Source: Woeseia sp.
GTDB taxonomy: Bacteria > Pseudomonadota > Gammaproteobacteria > Steroidobacterales > Woeseiaceae
Assembly (NCBI GenBank): GCA_013003155.1
Contig: JABDKF010000061.1
Span: forward strand, 1 to 56,515
Direction of reading: 5' to 3'
Length of the DNA stretch: 56,515 nucleotides
In this document: piece after piece, positions 18,101-26,029 of the stretch
How the letters are laid out: each line of letters opens with the position of its first letter
Numbering within the stretch: the first letter of the stretch is position 1
Made by a program: the position numbers and the translations under genes
The notes under the pieces: model-generated
Seen by the model: the letters and a program-made list of their open reading frames with translations, nothing else
Told to the model about the DNA's origin: nothing
The model's database searches: none

Positions 18101-18332
18101 ATTGCAGAAAATTCGGGCGATCGATGCCGTAGCGATCAAATGTCTCGGCCGATGCGAGCGCGATCTTGAGATTGTCGAGCTCTTCCTGCGTTGCAGACAG
18201 CAAAACGATTTCCGCATCGAGCGGCTCGTTTAGCGCCGAACTAAGTCGTATGTCACCGAGGCCCAGAGCCCAGACTTCACTTGCAATCAAGCATGCAAGC
18301 AGCAGCCCTAAACGATGAATTCGTCGTGACAT
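15159..18332 (-). CDS. fimV: FimV-like polar hub protein, LysM and TPR domains
   Basis: A ~1057-aa FimV homologue, an inner-membrane protein that organises cell-pole and type IV pilus functions. Order of parts: signal peptide (ending VWAL|GLGD, about residue 22); conserved N-terminal FimV domain (LGDIRLSSALNEPLDAEI); Pro-rich linker; LysM peptidoglycan-binding domain (YDVQRGDTLWRIAERV, near residue 215); coiled coil (RIQDLESRVAEQESLLEIRD); transmembrane helix (LIGIALLAVVGVLVWFARR, near 450); long acidic Asp/Glu/Thr-rich cytoplasmic region with loose repeats of the type ESPTxEQxL; C-terminal TPR/FimV motif (LDLARAYVDMGDPGGARNIL). I chose the ATG at 18332, preceded by GGAG at 8 nt. It lies between asd and truA, as in Pseudomonas and Legionella. 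Confidence 0.93.
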   Translation of the reverse strand: MSRRIHRLGLLLACLIASEVWALGLGDIRLSSALNEPLDAEIVLLSATQEELDNLKIALASAETFDRYGIDRPNFLQSLDFTVTRSGAGGVIAVTSREPITEPFVTFLIEAEWSRGKLLREYTVLLDPPTFAPPPPTPTTEAVTAPQETRSADRGRIERPAPPPPAPRSAPPVRQTSPMPAPAEPVTQPAPARPAPQPAATTPAVDTSGGSEYDVQRGDTLWRIAERVRPDPRLSMNQTMLAIYEANPRAFAGNINVLRANSRLRVPSADEIFRISRGSALSEVRRQNQSWRGDAPSAPQPTLTLVPPDDAPQQEAARARSAPDVDSSRTPAPAASRADQSRIQDLESRVAEQESLLEIRDSELARLRSELQRLREERAERAAAAGDDSAAPDSVFIDDEPEVPAVGEEPAVTAEPAPVVEPATPAPRVVSTPRQEEQGIVGTILGFLTSIWGLIGIALLAVVGVLVWFARRASGTAGDAEDTGVWESLGPDAEADPESIASTQRLRALARDDETSIMVVEQPGGDTIASESTELPGVDMPPKAQEPAAPVSIDDTFSSETAINLDKSDPIAEADFHMAYGLYDQAADLVDGAVAVEPERTDLKAKLCEIYFVWGNRDKFIEASNTLQASLGPDETSEWDKVVIMGQQLAPDDPLFADASPSRIVQTVDLDFEDAGGKTGSLDIDFEGSDGLDEIDNDASVIIDLGAEEFDEPEGTRGGMLDFDIDDVPDTAASATREMPKDFGKDDDATAESPTIEQSLDDVDDTAQTAESPTLEQPLGGVDGTTELPAISDDVDARLSGLDSGAQGDATAEIDISDLGLDLGTMRGDDAGGEGVDLDATSESRALDDTGTARLPGTDDNDLMEATGLTQVLSDDVIKAAKDSQSELGDDDATLLAPGAGGSAGPADFDFAETESLPSGTFKEDDSSDDTAESPLLATEMNLDLDDLTAALKVSETGDTVEQARDEKTVEQPLLSEDASDADVGLDLGDVTQEISTGDDLGEARTMTEVGTKLDLARAYVDMGDPGGARNILEEVLEEGDEGQRQQAQQLLDSLPS

Positions 18333-18344
18333 AATAATTTCTCC

Positions 18345-18387
18345 GGTTCCCGGCAATGCATTGCCATTTGGTGTGCTTACGGGAACC
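18345..18387 (-). promoter_or_regulatory. Structured fimV leader: palindrome inside a long stem
   Basis: Just upstream of the fimV SD, GGTTCCCG (18345-18352) pairs perfectly with CGGGAACC (18380-18387). The enclosed segment contains the 14-bp perfect palindrome GGCAATGCATTGCC (18352-18365). In the RNA the GGAG ribosome-binding site begins immediately after the outer stem. It could be a protein operator, an RNA element affecting fimV translation, or both. No T-tract follows, so it is not a terminator. Confidence 0.5.
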
Positions 18388-18407
18388 TGCTTTTGGTTGA
18401 TGGACGC

Positions 18408-18424
18408 CCAGCCCGATTGGCTGG
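18408..18424 (-). terminator. Weak hairpin after asd
   Basis: A perfect 6-bp stem CCAGCC/GGCTGG with a 5-nt loop lies 12 bp downstream of the asd stop. There is no T-run after it on the minus strand, so it may slow exonucleases or mark a partial termination point rather than act as a full intrinsic terminator. Confidence 0.3.
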
Positions 18425-18435
18425 TGAACTATATC

Positions 18436-19458
18436 TTATAAATACTTTTCGGCCAATATTTCAGCTATTTGGACGCTATTTAGTGCCGCGCCCTTACGAA
18501 TGTTATCGGCAACCACCCACAAGTTGATACCGCGCGGATGACTGATATCCTCCCGGACCCGACCAACATATACCGCATCCTTACCCGAGCTGTCCGTGAC
18601 GGCCGTCGGGTAAGCGCCGGTTTTTCGTCCGTCGAGAAGCTCAACACCGGGGGCCGCACGCAGCAACGCCTGCACCTCCGTGGCCGATATTTTCCGTTCA
18701 GTCTCGATGTGCACAGCCTCCGAATGACCGTAAAAAACCGGAATTCGCACCGCCGTCGGATTGACCTCGATGCTGTAGTCGCCAAGGATCTTGCGGGTCT
18801 CCCAAACCATTTTCATTTCTTCGCGGGTGTAGCCGTTGTCCTGGAACTCATCAATATGGGGCACGGCGTTGAATGCTATTTGCTTGGCAGGACCTTGAAG
18901 CTCCAGCGGCCGGCCGTTCAACAACGCCGCAGTCTGTCGCGCCAGTTCCTCAATCGCGCTACGGCCGGCACCGGAAACTGCCTGATAGGTAGCAACATTG
19001 ATCCGCAGAATGTGGGCGGCATCGTGAATCGGTTTAAGCGCAACCAGCATCTGAATAGTGGAGCAATTGGGGTTTGCGATTATTCCTTTGGTTTTGTAAT
19101 CGGCGATGCGCTCGGGATTCACTTCAGGCACAACGAGAGGAACATCATCATCCCGTCGGAAGTGCGACGTATTATCAATCACGATACATCCAGCAGCAGC
19201 GGCTCGCGGAGCGTACTCCGCAGAAACCGAGCCGCCGGCCGAGAACAGCGCGATGCGCACCTGTGCAAAATCGAAGTCCGCAAGGCTGGTGACGGTCAGC
19301 TCCCGATTGCCGTACGCGACCTTGTTGCCTGCAGAACGTTCGCTGGCAAGCGCGTAGAGCTTGCCTATCGGAAACTTGCGAGACGACAGTATTTGCAACA
19401 TGGCCTCACCGACGGCGCCGGTAGCGCCGACGACGGCTATGTCAATTGCGTTTGACAT
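18436..19458 (-). CDS. asd: Aspartate-semialdehyde dehydrogenase
   Basis: Asd (340 aa) reduces aspartyl-4-phosphate to aspartate semialdehyde, feeding lysine/diaminopimelate, threonine and methionine synthesis. The NADP-binding start is DIAVVGATGAVGEAMLQIL. The active-site Cys lies in IIANPNCSTIQM (about residue 132), and the substrate-binding region is VSGAGRSAIEEL. The catalytic His lies in the C-terminal half. Length fits the family. It lies 77 bp downstream of aroC and upstream of fimV. Confidence 0.97.
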   Translation of the reverse strand: MSNAIDIAVVGATGAVGEAMLQILSSRKFPIGKLYALASERSAGNKVAYGNRELTVTSLADFDFAQVRIALFSAGGSVSAEYAPRAAAAGCIVIDNTSHFRRDDDVPLVVPEVNPERIADYKTKGIIANPNCSTIQMLVALKPIHDAAHILRINVATYQAVSGAGRSAIEELARQTAALLNGRPLELQGPAKQIAFNAVPHIDEFQDNGYTREEMKMVWETRKILGDYSIEVNPTAVRIPVFYGHSEAVHIETERKISATEVQALLRAAPGVELLDGRKTGAYPTAVTDSSGKDAVYVGRVREDISHPRGINLWVVADNIRKGAALNSVQIAEILAEKYL

Positions 19459-19523
19459 GCTGATTCCTCAAAAGGGGCTGTGATATTAACGAATTAGACG
19501 CGTGGCGACAGGTCTGATGCGTA

Positions 19524-20621
19524 TCAGCTGCTCGCAGGGACTACAGGTGTGCTTGAGGCAACGTCTGCGTTTTGGGCGCGATGCCGCAAATAATGATCCA
19601 TCAGTACGAGCGCCACCATCGCCTCGGCAATCGGCGTAGCACGCAATCCCACGCAGGGATCGTGCCGCCCGGTGGTCACAATTTCCGATGCCTGTCCCTT
19701 GCTGTCGATAGTTTTGCCGGCGACTGAAATACTTGAGGTCGGTTTAAGCGCAATACTGGCGAGAATATCCTGGCCCGAAGAAATGCCACCAAGCGTCCCG
19801 CCGGCATCATTCTTTTTGAAGCCGTCGGGACCCAATTCGTCGCGATGCTCGCTGCCTTTTTGGCGAACCGCCGCAAAACCGGCACCGAGTTCAACGCCTT
19901 TGACCGCGTTAATACTCATTAAGCCATGGGCCAGGTCGGCTTCGAGCTTGTCGAACACCGGTTCACCCAGGCCCACCGGCACGCCGGTGGCGAGCACACT
20001 GATGCGCGCTCCGATGGAATCGCCGGCGGCACGCAACTCGTCCATGAAAGCTTCCAGCTCGGCGAGTTTTTCAGTGTCGGCACAAAAGAAGGGGTTGTCA
20101 TCGATTACTTCCGGATTTTTGTAAGCCAACTTGATGGGGCCGAGCTGCGACAGGTAGCCACGAATCTCGAGGCCCAATCTCTCGCGCAAATATTTGCGAG
20201 CGATCGCCCCGGCAGCCACGCGCATCGTTGTCTCGCGTGCAGATGAACGACCCCCGCCCCGGTAGTCGCGAATGCCGTATTTCTGCTGGTAAGTGTAGTC
20301 CGCATGGCCGGGACGGAATTTGTCTTTGATCTTGCTGTAATCGCGGGAGCGCTGATCCTTGTTCTTGATTAACAGGCCGATTGGCGTACCCGTTGTGACG
20401 CCTTCAAATACGCCCGACAGAATGCTGACAGCGTCCGGCTCGTTGCGCGCCGTTGTATGCCGTGATTGACCAGGTCGACGTCGTTCCAGATCATTCTGAA
20501 TATCGCTCTCATTAAGCGACATGCCCGGCGGGCACCCGTCAACCACGCAGCCAAGTGCAGGTCCATGGCTCTCACCAAAGGTCGTTACGGTGAACGAGTG
20601 TCCAAAAGTGTTTCCTGGCAT
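19524..20621 (-). CDS. aroC: Chorismate synthase
   Basis: AroC (365 aa from the chosen ATG) converts EPSP to chorismate with reduced FMN, the last step of the shikimate pathway. Family signatures are [18 protein letters not shown] (about residues 13-30), [29 protein letters not shown] (residues ~105-133; key residues His, Arg, Gly-Gly-Gly-Arg) and the C-terminal RHDPCVG. The open frame extends to 20726, but the ATG at 20621 gives the standard N-terminus MPGNTFGH and lies 3 bp after the prmB stop. A prmB-aroC pair is widespread. Confidence 0.97.
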   Translation of the reverse strand: MPGNTFGHSFTVTTFGESHGPALGCVVDGCPPGMSLNESDIQNDLERRRPGQSRHTTARNEPDAVSILSGVFEGVTTGTPIGLLIKNKDQRSRDYSKIKDKFRPGHADYTYQQKYGIRDYRGGGRSSARETTMRVAAGAIARKYLRERLGLEIRGYLSQLGPIKLAYKNPEVIDDNPFFCADTEKLAELEAFMDELRAAGDSIGARISVLATGVPVGLGEPVFDKLEADLAHGLMSINAVKGVELGAGFAAVRQKGSEHRDELGPDGFKKNDAGGTLGGISSGQDILASIALKPTSSISVAGKTIDSKGQASEIVTTGRHDPCVGLRATPIAEAMVALVLMDHYLRHRAQNADVASSTPVVPASS

Positions 20622-20623
20622 TG

Positions 20624-21550
20624 TCAGCGTCCTCTGGCCGCGCGACGAAAAGTATCCTGATGCTGAGCAACGTCCGGTGCGGTGAGCAAGAACACGCCCG
20701 TGCCGCCATGTTCGAAGTCGAGCCAAACAAATGGCACCTCCGGAAAATTCGCCTCAATGGCGGGCCGGCTGTTGCCAACTTCGACAACGAGTATGCCGTT
20801 GTCGCTCAGAAATCGGTTGGCATCATGCAGGATGCTCATTACTGAATCCAGACCATCTTGACCCGAGGCCAGGCCCAGTCTGGGTTCGCGCCTGAATTCC
20901 GGCGCGAGCGACGCCATGTCCTCGGCATCAACGTACGGCGGATTGCTGACGATAAGCTCATATCGACCCTGCAGTTCCTCAAAGAATGAAGATCGCAGCG
21001 GTCGGACTCTGTCAATAAGGTTGTGCTCGCTGATGTTGCGCGCGGCCACGTCCAACGCGTCCGTGGAAATATCGACAGCATCGACGCGCGCTTGCGGAAA
21101 CGCGTAGGCCAGCGCGATCGCAATGCAGCCGCAACCGGTTCCCAAATCCACGGCGCGTTCGACCGCCGACGGCGACAGCCAGGGAGCGAAACGATTCAGG
21201 ATCAATTCTGCAAGCGGTGACCGCGGCACCAGCACACGTTCATCCACGTAAAATGCAAGCCCCGCGAAATAGGCACGCTTTAACAGGTAGGCCAGTGGGC
21301 GGCGGTCCTCCACTCGAGCCGTGGCCAACTCGTCTATTGCTGCCCATTGATGCGACGTCACCTTGCGCGCGTAGCTCGAATCAGCATCGTCAAAATCGAT
21401 TCCAAGCCGGTCAAATACCAGCCACGCTGCCTCATCCTCGGCATTGTCCGTGCCGTGTCCAAAAACGAGATTTGCGTCGGCAAAACGTGTGGCAATAGTA
21501 TGAATTGCCTGAGCGACCGTCAGATTTGCACCGTGCACTGCTTCTGCCAT
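20624..21550 (-). CDS. prmB: 50S ribosomal protein L3 N5-glutamine methyltransferase
   Basis: PrmB (308 aa) methylates a glutamine of ribosomal protein L3. The SAM-binding motif I is [19 protein letters not shown] and the catalytic NPPY motif is in [14 protein letters not shown]. The helical N-terminus and [12 protein letters not shown] (PrmB rather than the release-factor enzyme PrmC, whose motif is usually VLIPRPDTE) support the paralogue assignment. The frame can begin with TTG at 21565; the ATG at 21550 has GGGGA upstream. It is the first gene of the long minus-strand run ending at miaE. Confidence 0.93.
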   Translation of the reverse strand: MAEAVHGANLTVAQAIHTIATRFADANLVFGHGTDNAEDEAAWLVFDRLGIDFDDADSSYARKVTSHQWAAIDELATARVEDRRPLAYLLKRAYFAGLAFYVDERVLVPRSPLAELILNRFAPWLSPSAVERAVDLGTGCGCIAIALAYAFPQARVDAVDISTDALDVAARNISEHNLIDRVRPLRSSFFEELQGRYELIVSNPPYVDAEDMASLAPEFRREPRLGLASGQDGLDSVMSILHDANRFLSDNGILVVEVGNSRPAIEANFPEVPFVWLDFEHGGTGVFLLTAPDVAQHQDTFRRAARGR

Positions 21551-21688
21551 TGGAGCAATCCCCAAGTCTCAGTCGCCAAGATCAACATTCTATGAAATTT
21601 ATCACGTACGCCGCAGCCACACGCAGCTTCGCAGTGGCAGGCAGTATCGATTAGACTCTACGCCGCAATTTCGCGGGTCAGGATCTTG

Positions 21689-22306
21689 ATGAACAAAAAA
21701 CGACTACAGCTGACAGTAGCGCGACTGCTGGCTTTGGCGGGTGCCGCCATGCTGCTCCATGCGTGCGATACCCGGCAGCCTGTCGCTCTCGAAAACGCAA
21801 CGCAATTGCCTAAGCCGCTCGAGATTAAGGCGTTCGAATTAACGGACGAACGCGGCAGCTCTCTCACACAAGACGATTTACTGGATCGCTGGACGCTCGT
21901 GTTCTTCGGTTTTACGCGCTGTCCCGATATTTGTCCTGTTACGCTGCAACAACTGCTCACGGCCAGGGTAACCTTGCAGAAACAGGGCGTTGTCCAAGTT
22001 CCCGATATCCTGTTCGTCAGTGTTGACCCGGCACGGGACACGGTCGAAGCATTGGCGAGCTATGTCGATAGTTTCAACGGCGAGTTACGCGGGGCACGAG
22101 CTGAACTGCCGGCGTTGCGCCAGTTTACTGGCAACCTGGGCATTTTCTTCGAGCAAGGGCCGGGGCCGGCTGAACGCTATCAAGTCAATCATTCGGCCGC
22201 CGTGCTATTGATTAACCCGAGAGGCGCGCTGCATGCAATTTTTTCTGCACCGCAAAATGTGCAGGCACTCGTTCACGATCTGCCGATCGTTATGGCCGCG
22301 TTTTGA
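21689..22306 (+). CDS. SCO1/SenC family lipoprotein, copper/thiol redox protein
   Basis: A 205-aa SCO family protein with a thioredoxin-like fold that helps build the CuA centre of cytochrome oxidase or handles copper/thiol redox. The N-terminus is a lipoprotein signal (hydrophobic LLALAGAAMLLHAC, lipobox Cys about residue 25). The copper-binding CxxxC is in FTRCPDICPVT (about residues 73-77), and the conserved His is in YQVNHSAAVLL (about 170). The ATG at 21689 has GGA 5 nt upstream; a TTG precedes it. The gene overlaps the next by TTGA, and the two form a copper-delivery pair. Confidence 0.93.
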   Translation: MNKKRLQLTVARLLALAGAAMLLHACDTRQPVALENATQLPKPLEIKAFELTDERGSSLTQDDLLDRWTLVFFGFTRCPDICPVTLQQLLTARVTLQKQGVVQVPDILFVSVDPARDTVEALASYVDSFNGELRGARAELPALRQFTGNLGIFFEQGPGPAERYQVNHSAAVLLINPRGALHAIFSAPQNVQALVHDLPIVMAAF

Positions 22307-22767
22307 AACGGCCCGCGGCGTTCTCGTCTTGCCTGATCCTGCTATTTCTCATGGCTTGTGAAACGCAACAGGTGGAGGCGTTGTCGGCAAGCGACGTCTA
22401 CGCGTATGCGCCACTTACGGCAACGGTTCCGGGCGTTGCCTATTTTACGTTAACTAATCAGGGCAGCACGGCGCTCACTGTGCGCGAATATTCCAGTGAT
22501 TGTTTCGAGCAGGCCGAGTTACATTCCAGCGTAATGGATGATGGCGTCATGGAAATGCGGCCGGTCAAGATGCTGCGTATTGAACCGGCCTCTTCGGTAA
22601 CGCTGCGCCCCGGTGGATTACACCTGATGCTAATTAACGCAAGCGCTGCGATTAAGCCCGGCAACAACTGCCGAATTGCGGTGCTGTACGGTGCGGACAA
22701 GAGACTTGATTTCGAGGTTACGTTGCTGGATCGATCAACTTATCGACCAGCGGAGCCTGTGATGTGA
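22303..22767 (+). CDS. PCuAC-type periplasmic copper chaperone (DUF461)
   Basis: A ~154-aa protein with a lipoprotein-like signal (ILLFLMAC). The core matches PCuAC copper chaperones: a cupredoxin-like fold with ligands in the order His (ELHSSV), Met (EMRPV), His and Met (GGLHLMLI). The family delivers Cu(I) to SCO or CuA proteins, which fits the SCO1-like gene just upstream. It starts with TTG overlapping the upstream TGA stop, so translational coupling is likely. Its end overlaps the GTG start of psd by four bases (GTGA). Confidence 0.87.
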   Translation: MKRPAAFSSCLILLFLMACETQQVEALSASDVYAYAPLTATVPGVAYFTLTNQGSTALTVREYSSDCFEQAELHSSVMDDGVMEMRPVKMLRIEPASSVTLRPGGLHLMLINASAAIKPGNNCRIAVLYGADKRLDFEVTLLDRSTYRPAEPVM

Positions 22768-23642
22768 ATGGGCTGAAGGCAAGATTGTTTGTTGGGCTGC
22801 AGTACCTGTTGCCGCGGTACTGGATGACCTCCGCTGTTTACCGTATTTCGCGCGTGCGTCAAAAGCATATCAAGAATCTGTTGATCAACAAATTCATCAG
22901 ACTTTTTAATGTTGATGTCAGCGATGCCGCGGGCGAGGTACCTGCAGACTACCTCACCTTTAATGACTTTTTTACGCGCGAGCTGGCAAGCGGCGCCAGG
23001 GTTGTCGATTCGTCGAACCTGGCTGTTGTTTCGCCGGTCGATGGGACGGTAAGTGCCGCAGGAGCAATCAGCGAGGGCATGTTGATTCAGGCGAAGGGCC
23101 ATCGCTACTCCCTGCAGGACTTGCTGGCGACAGATCTCGATGAATGCGCCAACTTTGACGGCGGCCATTTCATTACAGTTTATCTCGCGCCAGATAACTA
23201 CCACCGGGTGCATGCGCCGCTGGCGGGCCACCTGAATGCAGCGCGCTACGTGCCGGGCGATCTTTTCAGTGTCAACGCCGCAACCGTGTCGCATGTGCCA
23301 GGGTTGTTCGCCCGCAATGAGCGACTGGTTTGTCATCTCACGACTGACATTGGTCCGCTTGCGGTGCTGCTCGTCGGTGCTTTGAACGTCGGCTCGATTA
23401 CCACGCCCTGGACGGGTGAAATCCGGCCTCGTGCCAATGGCATGGTTGAAGAACTCAACTTGAAGACCGCGCCCGCCACGCGGGCCCTCGCCAAGGGCGA
23501 CCTGCTCGGCTGGTTCAATATGGGCTCAACCGTTATCGTGCTGCTGCCGCGCGGCGCTGCCGCTCTCGATCAGCATTTAGTCGCCGGCGCGCCGGTCCGC
23601 ATGGGACAATCACTGGCAACGTTGCGCAGCATCGCACCATGA
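22764..23642 (+). CDS. psd: Phosphatidylserine decarboxylase proenzyme
   Basis: Psd (292 aa) decarboxylates phosphatidylserine to phosphatidylethanolamine at the inner membrane. The self-cleavage site that creates the pyruvoyl cofactor is FNMGSTVIVLL (Gly-Ser, normally LGST, about residue 254). Other signatures are LTFNDFFTREL, VVSPVDGTV, YLAPDNYHRVHAP and a GHLNAARYVPGDLFSVN region. It starts with GTG overlapping the upstream stop, and its stop overlaps the epmA ATG (ATGA). Confidence 0.96.
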   Translation: MNGLKARLFVGLQYLLPRYWMTSAVYRISRVRQKHIKNLLINKFIRLFNVDVSDAAGEVPADYLTFNDFFTRELASGARVVDSSNLAVVSPVDGTVSAAGAISEGMLIQAKGHRYSLQDLLATDLDECANFDGGHFITVYLAPDNYHRVHAPLAGHLNAARYVPGDLFSVNAATVSHVPGLFARNERLVCHLTTDIGPLAVLLVGALNVGSITTPWTGEIRPRANGMVEELNLKTAPATRALAKGDLLGWFNMGSTVIVLLPRGAAALDQHLVAGAPVRMGQSLATLRSIAP

Positions 23643-24637
23643 GCGTGCCGTTTTCCGGCGTCGATTGGCGCCCGGCATGCTCGCTGCAAACTGCAAAACT
23701 CCGGGCAGACATGCTGGCGTCAGCGCGCGCCTTTTTCAGTGATCACGACATTCTCGAAGTCGACACTCCGTCATTGTCGGAGGCAGCAATCAGCGATCCC
23801 AATATCGAAACGATCGCTGTGCAATTGTCCGCAGACGCAAAGCGCCAGTACTTCCTGCAAACATCTCCTGAATTCGCAATGAAGCGCTTGCTCTGCGCAG
23901 GCTGGCCGGATATCTACCAGATTTGTAAGGTATACCGGGACGGGGAGCTGGGGCGGCGCCACCAACCGGAGTTCACAATGATCGAATGGTATCGACGTGG
24001 CCATTCGCTGCAGTCGATGATGGAACACACTGCGGAGTTCATTGCCACGATGCTGTGCGACGCGTATCCGGCGAAGCGCATCGAGTATTTGAGCTACGCG
24101 GAGGCGTTTGAGCGTTACACAGGCCTGGATCCGCTAACAGCCAGCATTGGCGAGATGCGCGAGCTAAGTGGCGCCGACCCGGGCCTGGCTAAATCCCTGG
24201 CCGATGACAGAGACGCGTGGCTGGACTATCTTTTGGAAAGCAGAGTTGCACGCGATTTTAGCAAGACGGGTTTGACCATTTTGCATCACTACCCGGCGAC
24301 CCAGGCGGCGTTGGCGAGGCTTTGCGAAAGCGATCGCCGCTACGCCGACCGCTTCGAAATTTTTGCCGGCGAGCTGGAACTTGCCAACGGCTATTATGAA
24401 CTTGCGAATGCAGGCGAACAGCGGCGGCGTATGGAAGAGGATCAAATCAAACGTTCGCGCGTCAACGCTGCGCAACGACCGCTTGACGAAAAATTTTTGG
24501 CAGCACTCGAGGCGGGACTGCCATCCTGCTGTGGCGTAGCCGTGGGGTTTGACAGGCTTGTTATGCTGCAAGCCGAACATTCCCGCGTGCAAGACGTGCA
24601 GAGCTTTGCCGTTGTGGATACTGACGATGCAGGATGA
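23639..24637 (+). CDS. epmA: Elongation factor P--(R)-beta-lysine ligase
   Basis: EpmA (PoxA/GenX, 332 aa) is a truncated lysyl-tRNA synthetase paralogue that attaches (R)-beta-lysine to Lys34 of EF-P. It has only the class II catalytic core, with no N-terminal anticodon-binding domain. Visible motifs: motif 2 YRDGELGRRHQPEFTMIEWY (about residues 99-118), FEIFAGELELANGYYEL (about 238-254) and motif 3 GVAVGFDRLVML (about 298-309). Its substrate, efp, lies about 1.1 kb away on the opposite strand. EpmB (lysine 2,3-aminomutase) is not in the window. Confidence 0.96.
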   Translation: MSVPFSGVDWRPACSLQTAKLRADMLASARAFFSDHDILEVDTPSLSEAAISDPNIETIAVQLSADAKRQYFLQTSPEFAMKRLLCAGWPDIYQICKVYRDGELGRRHQPEFTMIEWYRRGHSLQSMMEHTAEFIATMLCDAYPAKRIEYLSYAEAFERYTGLDPLTASIGEMRELSGADPGLAKSLADDRDAWLDYLLESRVARDFSKTGLTILHHYPATQAALARLCESDRRYADRFEIFAGELELANGYYELANAGEQRRRMEEDQIKRSRVNAAQRPLDEKFLAALEAGLPSCCGVAVGFDRLVMLQAEHSRVQDVQSFAVVDTDDAG

Positions 24638-25118
24638 CAAGACAGATTTTGATTTACTTGCGGCGCAGCTGGATGCGCTTATCGACGGCGAATCCGACGC
24701 GCTTGCCAATACTGCAAACATGGTTGCTCTTATCTGGCAGGCTCTGCCACAAATTAACTGGGCAGGTTTTTACGTACTTCGTGGTTCTGCGCTGGTGCTC
24801 GGCCCGTTCCAGGGCAACCCGGCTTGTGTTCGAATCCCGCTGGGCCAGGGCGTCTGTGGCACCGCAGCAGCAGAACGACGAACCCAGCGAGTCGCAGACG
24901 TGCATGACTTCGCTGGCCACATAGCCTGCGATGCAGCGAGCCGGTCAGAACTTGTCGTGCCCTTGCTTTGCGACGGTGTTCTGCTGGGCGTACTGGATAT
25001 TGATAGCCCGCAAACCGACAGATTTTCCCTGCGCGATCAGCACGGTATCGAATTGCTTTGCAAGCATTTCGTCAATCACTTGCGTAATGGCGGAAGCGTG
25101 AATACACCGTTTATCTGA
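24627..25118 (+). CDS. msrC: GAF-domain free methionine-(R)-sulfoxide reductase
   Basis: A 163-aa single GAF domain of the fRMsr type, which reduces free methionine-R-sulfoxide. The three family cysteines are visible in GNPACVRIPLG, GQGVCGTAAAE and HIACDAASRSELVVP, followed by VLGVLDIDSP. I chose the ATG at 24627, which overlaps the epmA end by 11 bases; the open frame upstream is out of family. It is the last gene of the sco-psd-epmA cluster and converges on efp. Confidence 0.9.
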   Translation: MQDDKTDFDLLAAQLDALIDGESDALANTANMVALIWQALPQINWAGFYVLRGSALVLGPFQGNPACVRIPLGQGVCGTAAAERRTQRVADVHDFAGHIACDAASRSELVVPLLCDGVLLGVLDIDSPQTDRFSLRDQHGIELLCKHFVNHLRNGGSVNTPFI

Positions 25119-25163
25119 TATCGGTGCATTCTTTTTTGACACACGCTCTATCTGGCACGCGCT

Positions 25164-25730
25164 TTATTTAACACGCGATACGTATTCACCGGAACGGGTA
25201 TCCACCCGAATCAATTCGCCTTGCTCGATAAACAACGGCACGCGCACTACTGCTCCGGTCGACAGTCGCGCCGGCTTAACGCCCCCGCTCGCGGTATCGC
25301 CACGGACCCCAGGATCCGTTTCGACGATATCCAACTCGACAAAGTTTGGCGGCAATACAATCAAGGGCGTGTTGTTCCACAGCGTAATCTGGCAGACATC
25401 CTGCTCTTTTAACCAATTTTTTGCGTCGGCTACCGCGTTTTCGTCTGCTGCAAATTGCTCGAAGGTGTCCGGCACCATGAAATGCCAGAATTCCCCGTCG
25501 TTATACAGGTACTGCATCGCCGTATCGATGACATCAGCCGCCTCGACGCTCTCGCCGGACTTGAAGGTTTTGTCAACCGTCTTTCCGGTCTTCAAGTTCT
25601 TGACGCGGACCCGGTTAAAGGCCTGACCCTTGCCCGGTTTGACGAATTCGTTCTCAACGATGATGAAGGGGTCGTTGTCGAGAATGATGCGCAGCCCGGA
25701 ACGGAATTCATTAGTGTTGTAACTTGCCAT
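25164..25730 (-). CDS. efp: Translation elongation factor P
   Basis: EF-P (188 aa) relieves ribosome stalling at polyproline stretches. The N-terminal KOW-like domain carries the modification loop KPGKGQAF with Lys34, the target of EpmA. The two OB-fold domains end with the EF-P signature region ([21 protein letters not shown] and [11 protein letters not shown]). The open frame extends 45 codons upstream through a terminator-like structure, but the ATG at 25730 ([13 protein letters not shown]) matches the family. Confidence 0.97.
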   Translation of the reverse strand: MASYNTNEFRSGLRIILDNDPFIIVENEFVKPGKGQAFNRVRVKNLKTGKTVDKTFKSGESVEAADVIDTAMQYLYNDGEFWHFMVPDTFEQFAADENAVADAKNWLKEQDVCQITLWNNTPLIVLPPNFVELDIVETDPGVRGDTASGGVKPARLSTGAVVRVPLFIEQGELIRVDTRSGEYVSRVK

Positions 25731-26029
25731 CAACCTGTCCACCGCGCTGCACGACTGCAAAGTCAGAAAAAAGGCCGCCAGGACGTCGCGGCAGCCACTG
25801 CCATAGTAACTGCTCAAGGCGGCACACGGAACCACCGAACCCCGCCGCCACGCCGCGTATCGCACAAATGGGAAAAATTCAGCCTGTTATGGCGTCCCAC
25901 ATAATATGACCGGCATCACGGAATCCGGCCGCTGCCCCACGCTAATCTCGGGCATTACCTAACGAGTCTGAGCGAGATGCTCTGACCAGACGCTCGTCCG
26001 AGGGCGTTGCGCGCCGCTAAGGAATTGAT
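25731..26029. other. Intergenic region between divergent efp and fimX-like genes
   Basis: This 299-bp gap holds no gene I can support. It contains the terminator-like element upstream of efp and must hold promoters for both directions. AT-rich CATAAT/TAATAT at about 25901-25907 could be a plus-strand -10, without a clear -35. The fimX-like start codon is preceded by AAGGA at 26020-26024. Confidence 0.5.
25767..25796 (-). terminator. Intrinsic-terminator-like attenuator in the efp leader
   Basis: On the efp strand GGCTGCCG (25796-25789) pairs with TGGCGGCC (25780-25773), an 8-bp stem including two G-U pairs, across an 8-nt loop, followed directly by six T. It lies 36 nt upstream of the efp ATG and points toward efp. 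No minus-strand gene lies upstream that it would terminate, because fimX is divergent. It may attenuate efp or stop antisense transcripts entering efp. Confidence 0.6.

Noticed and set aside
18538-19455. 305-codon plus-strand open frame
   Set aside because: Fully antisense to asd, with no recognisable motif; asd is certain.
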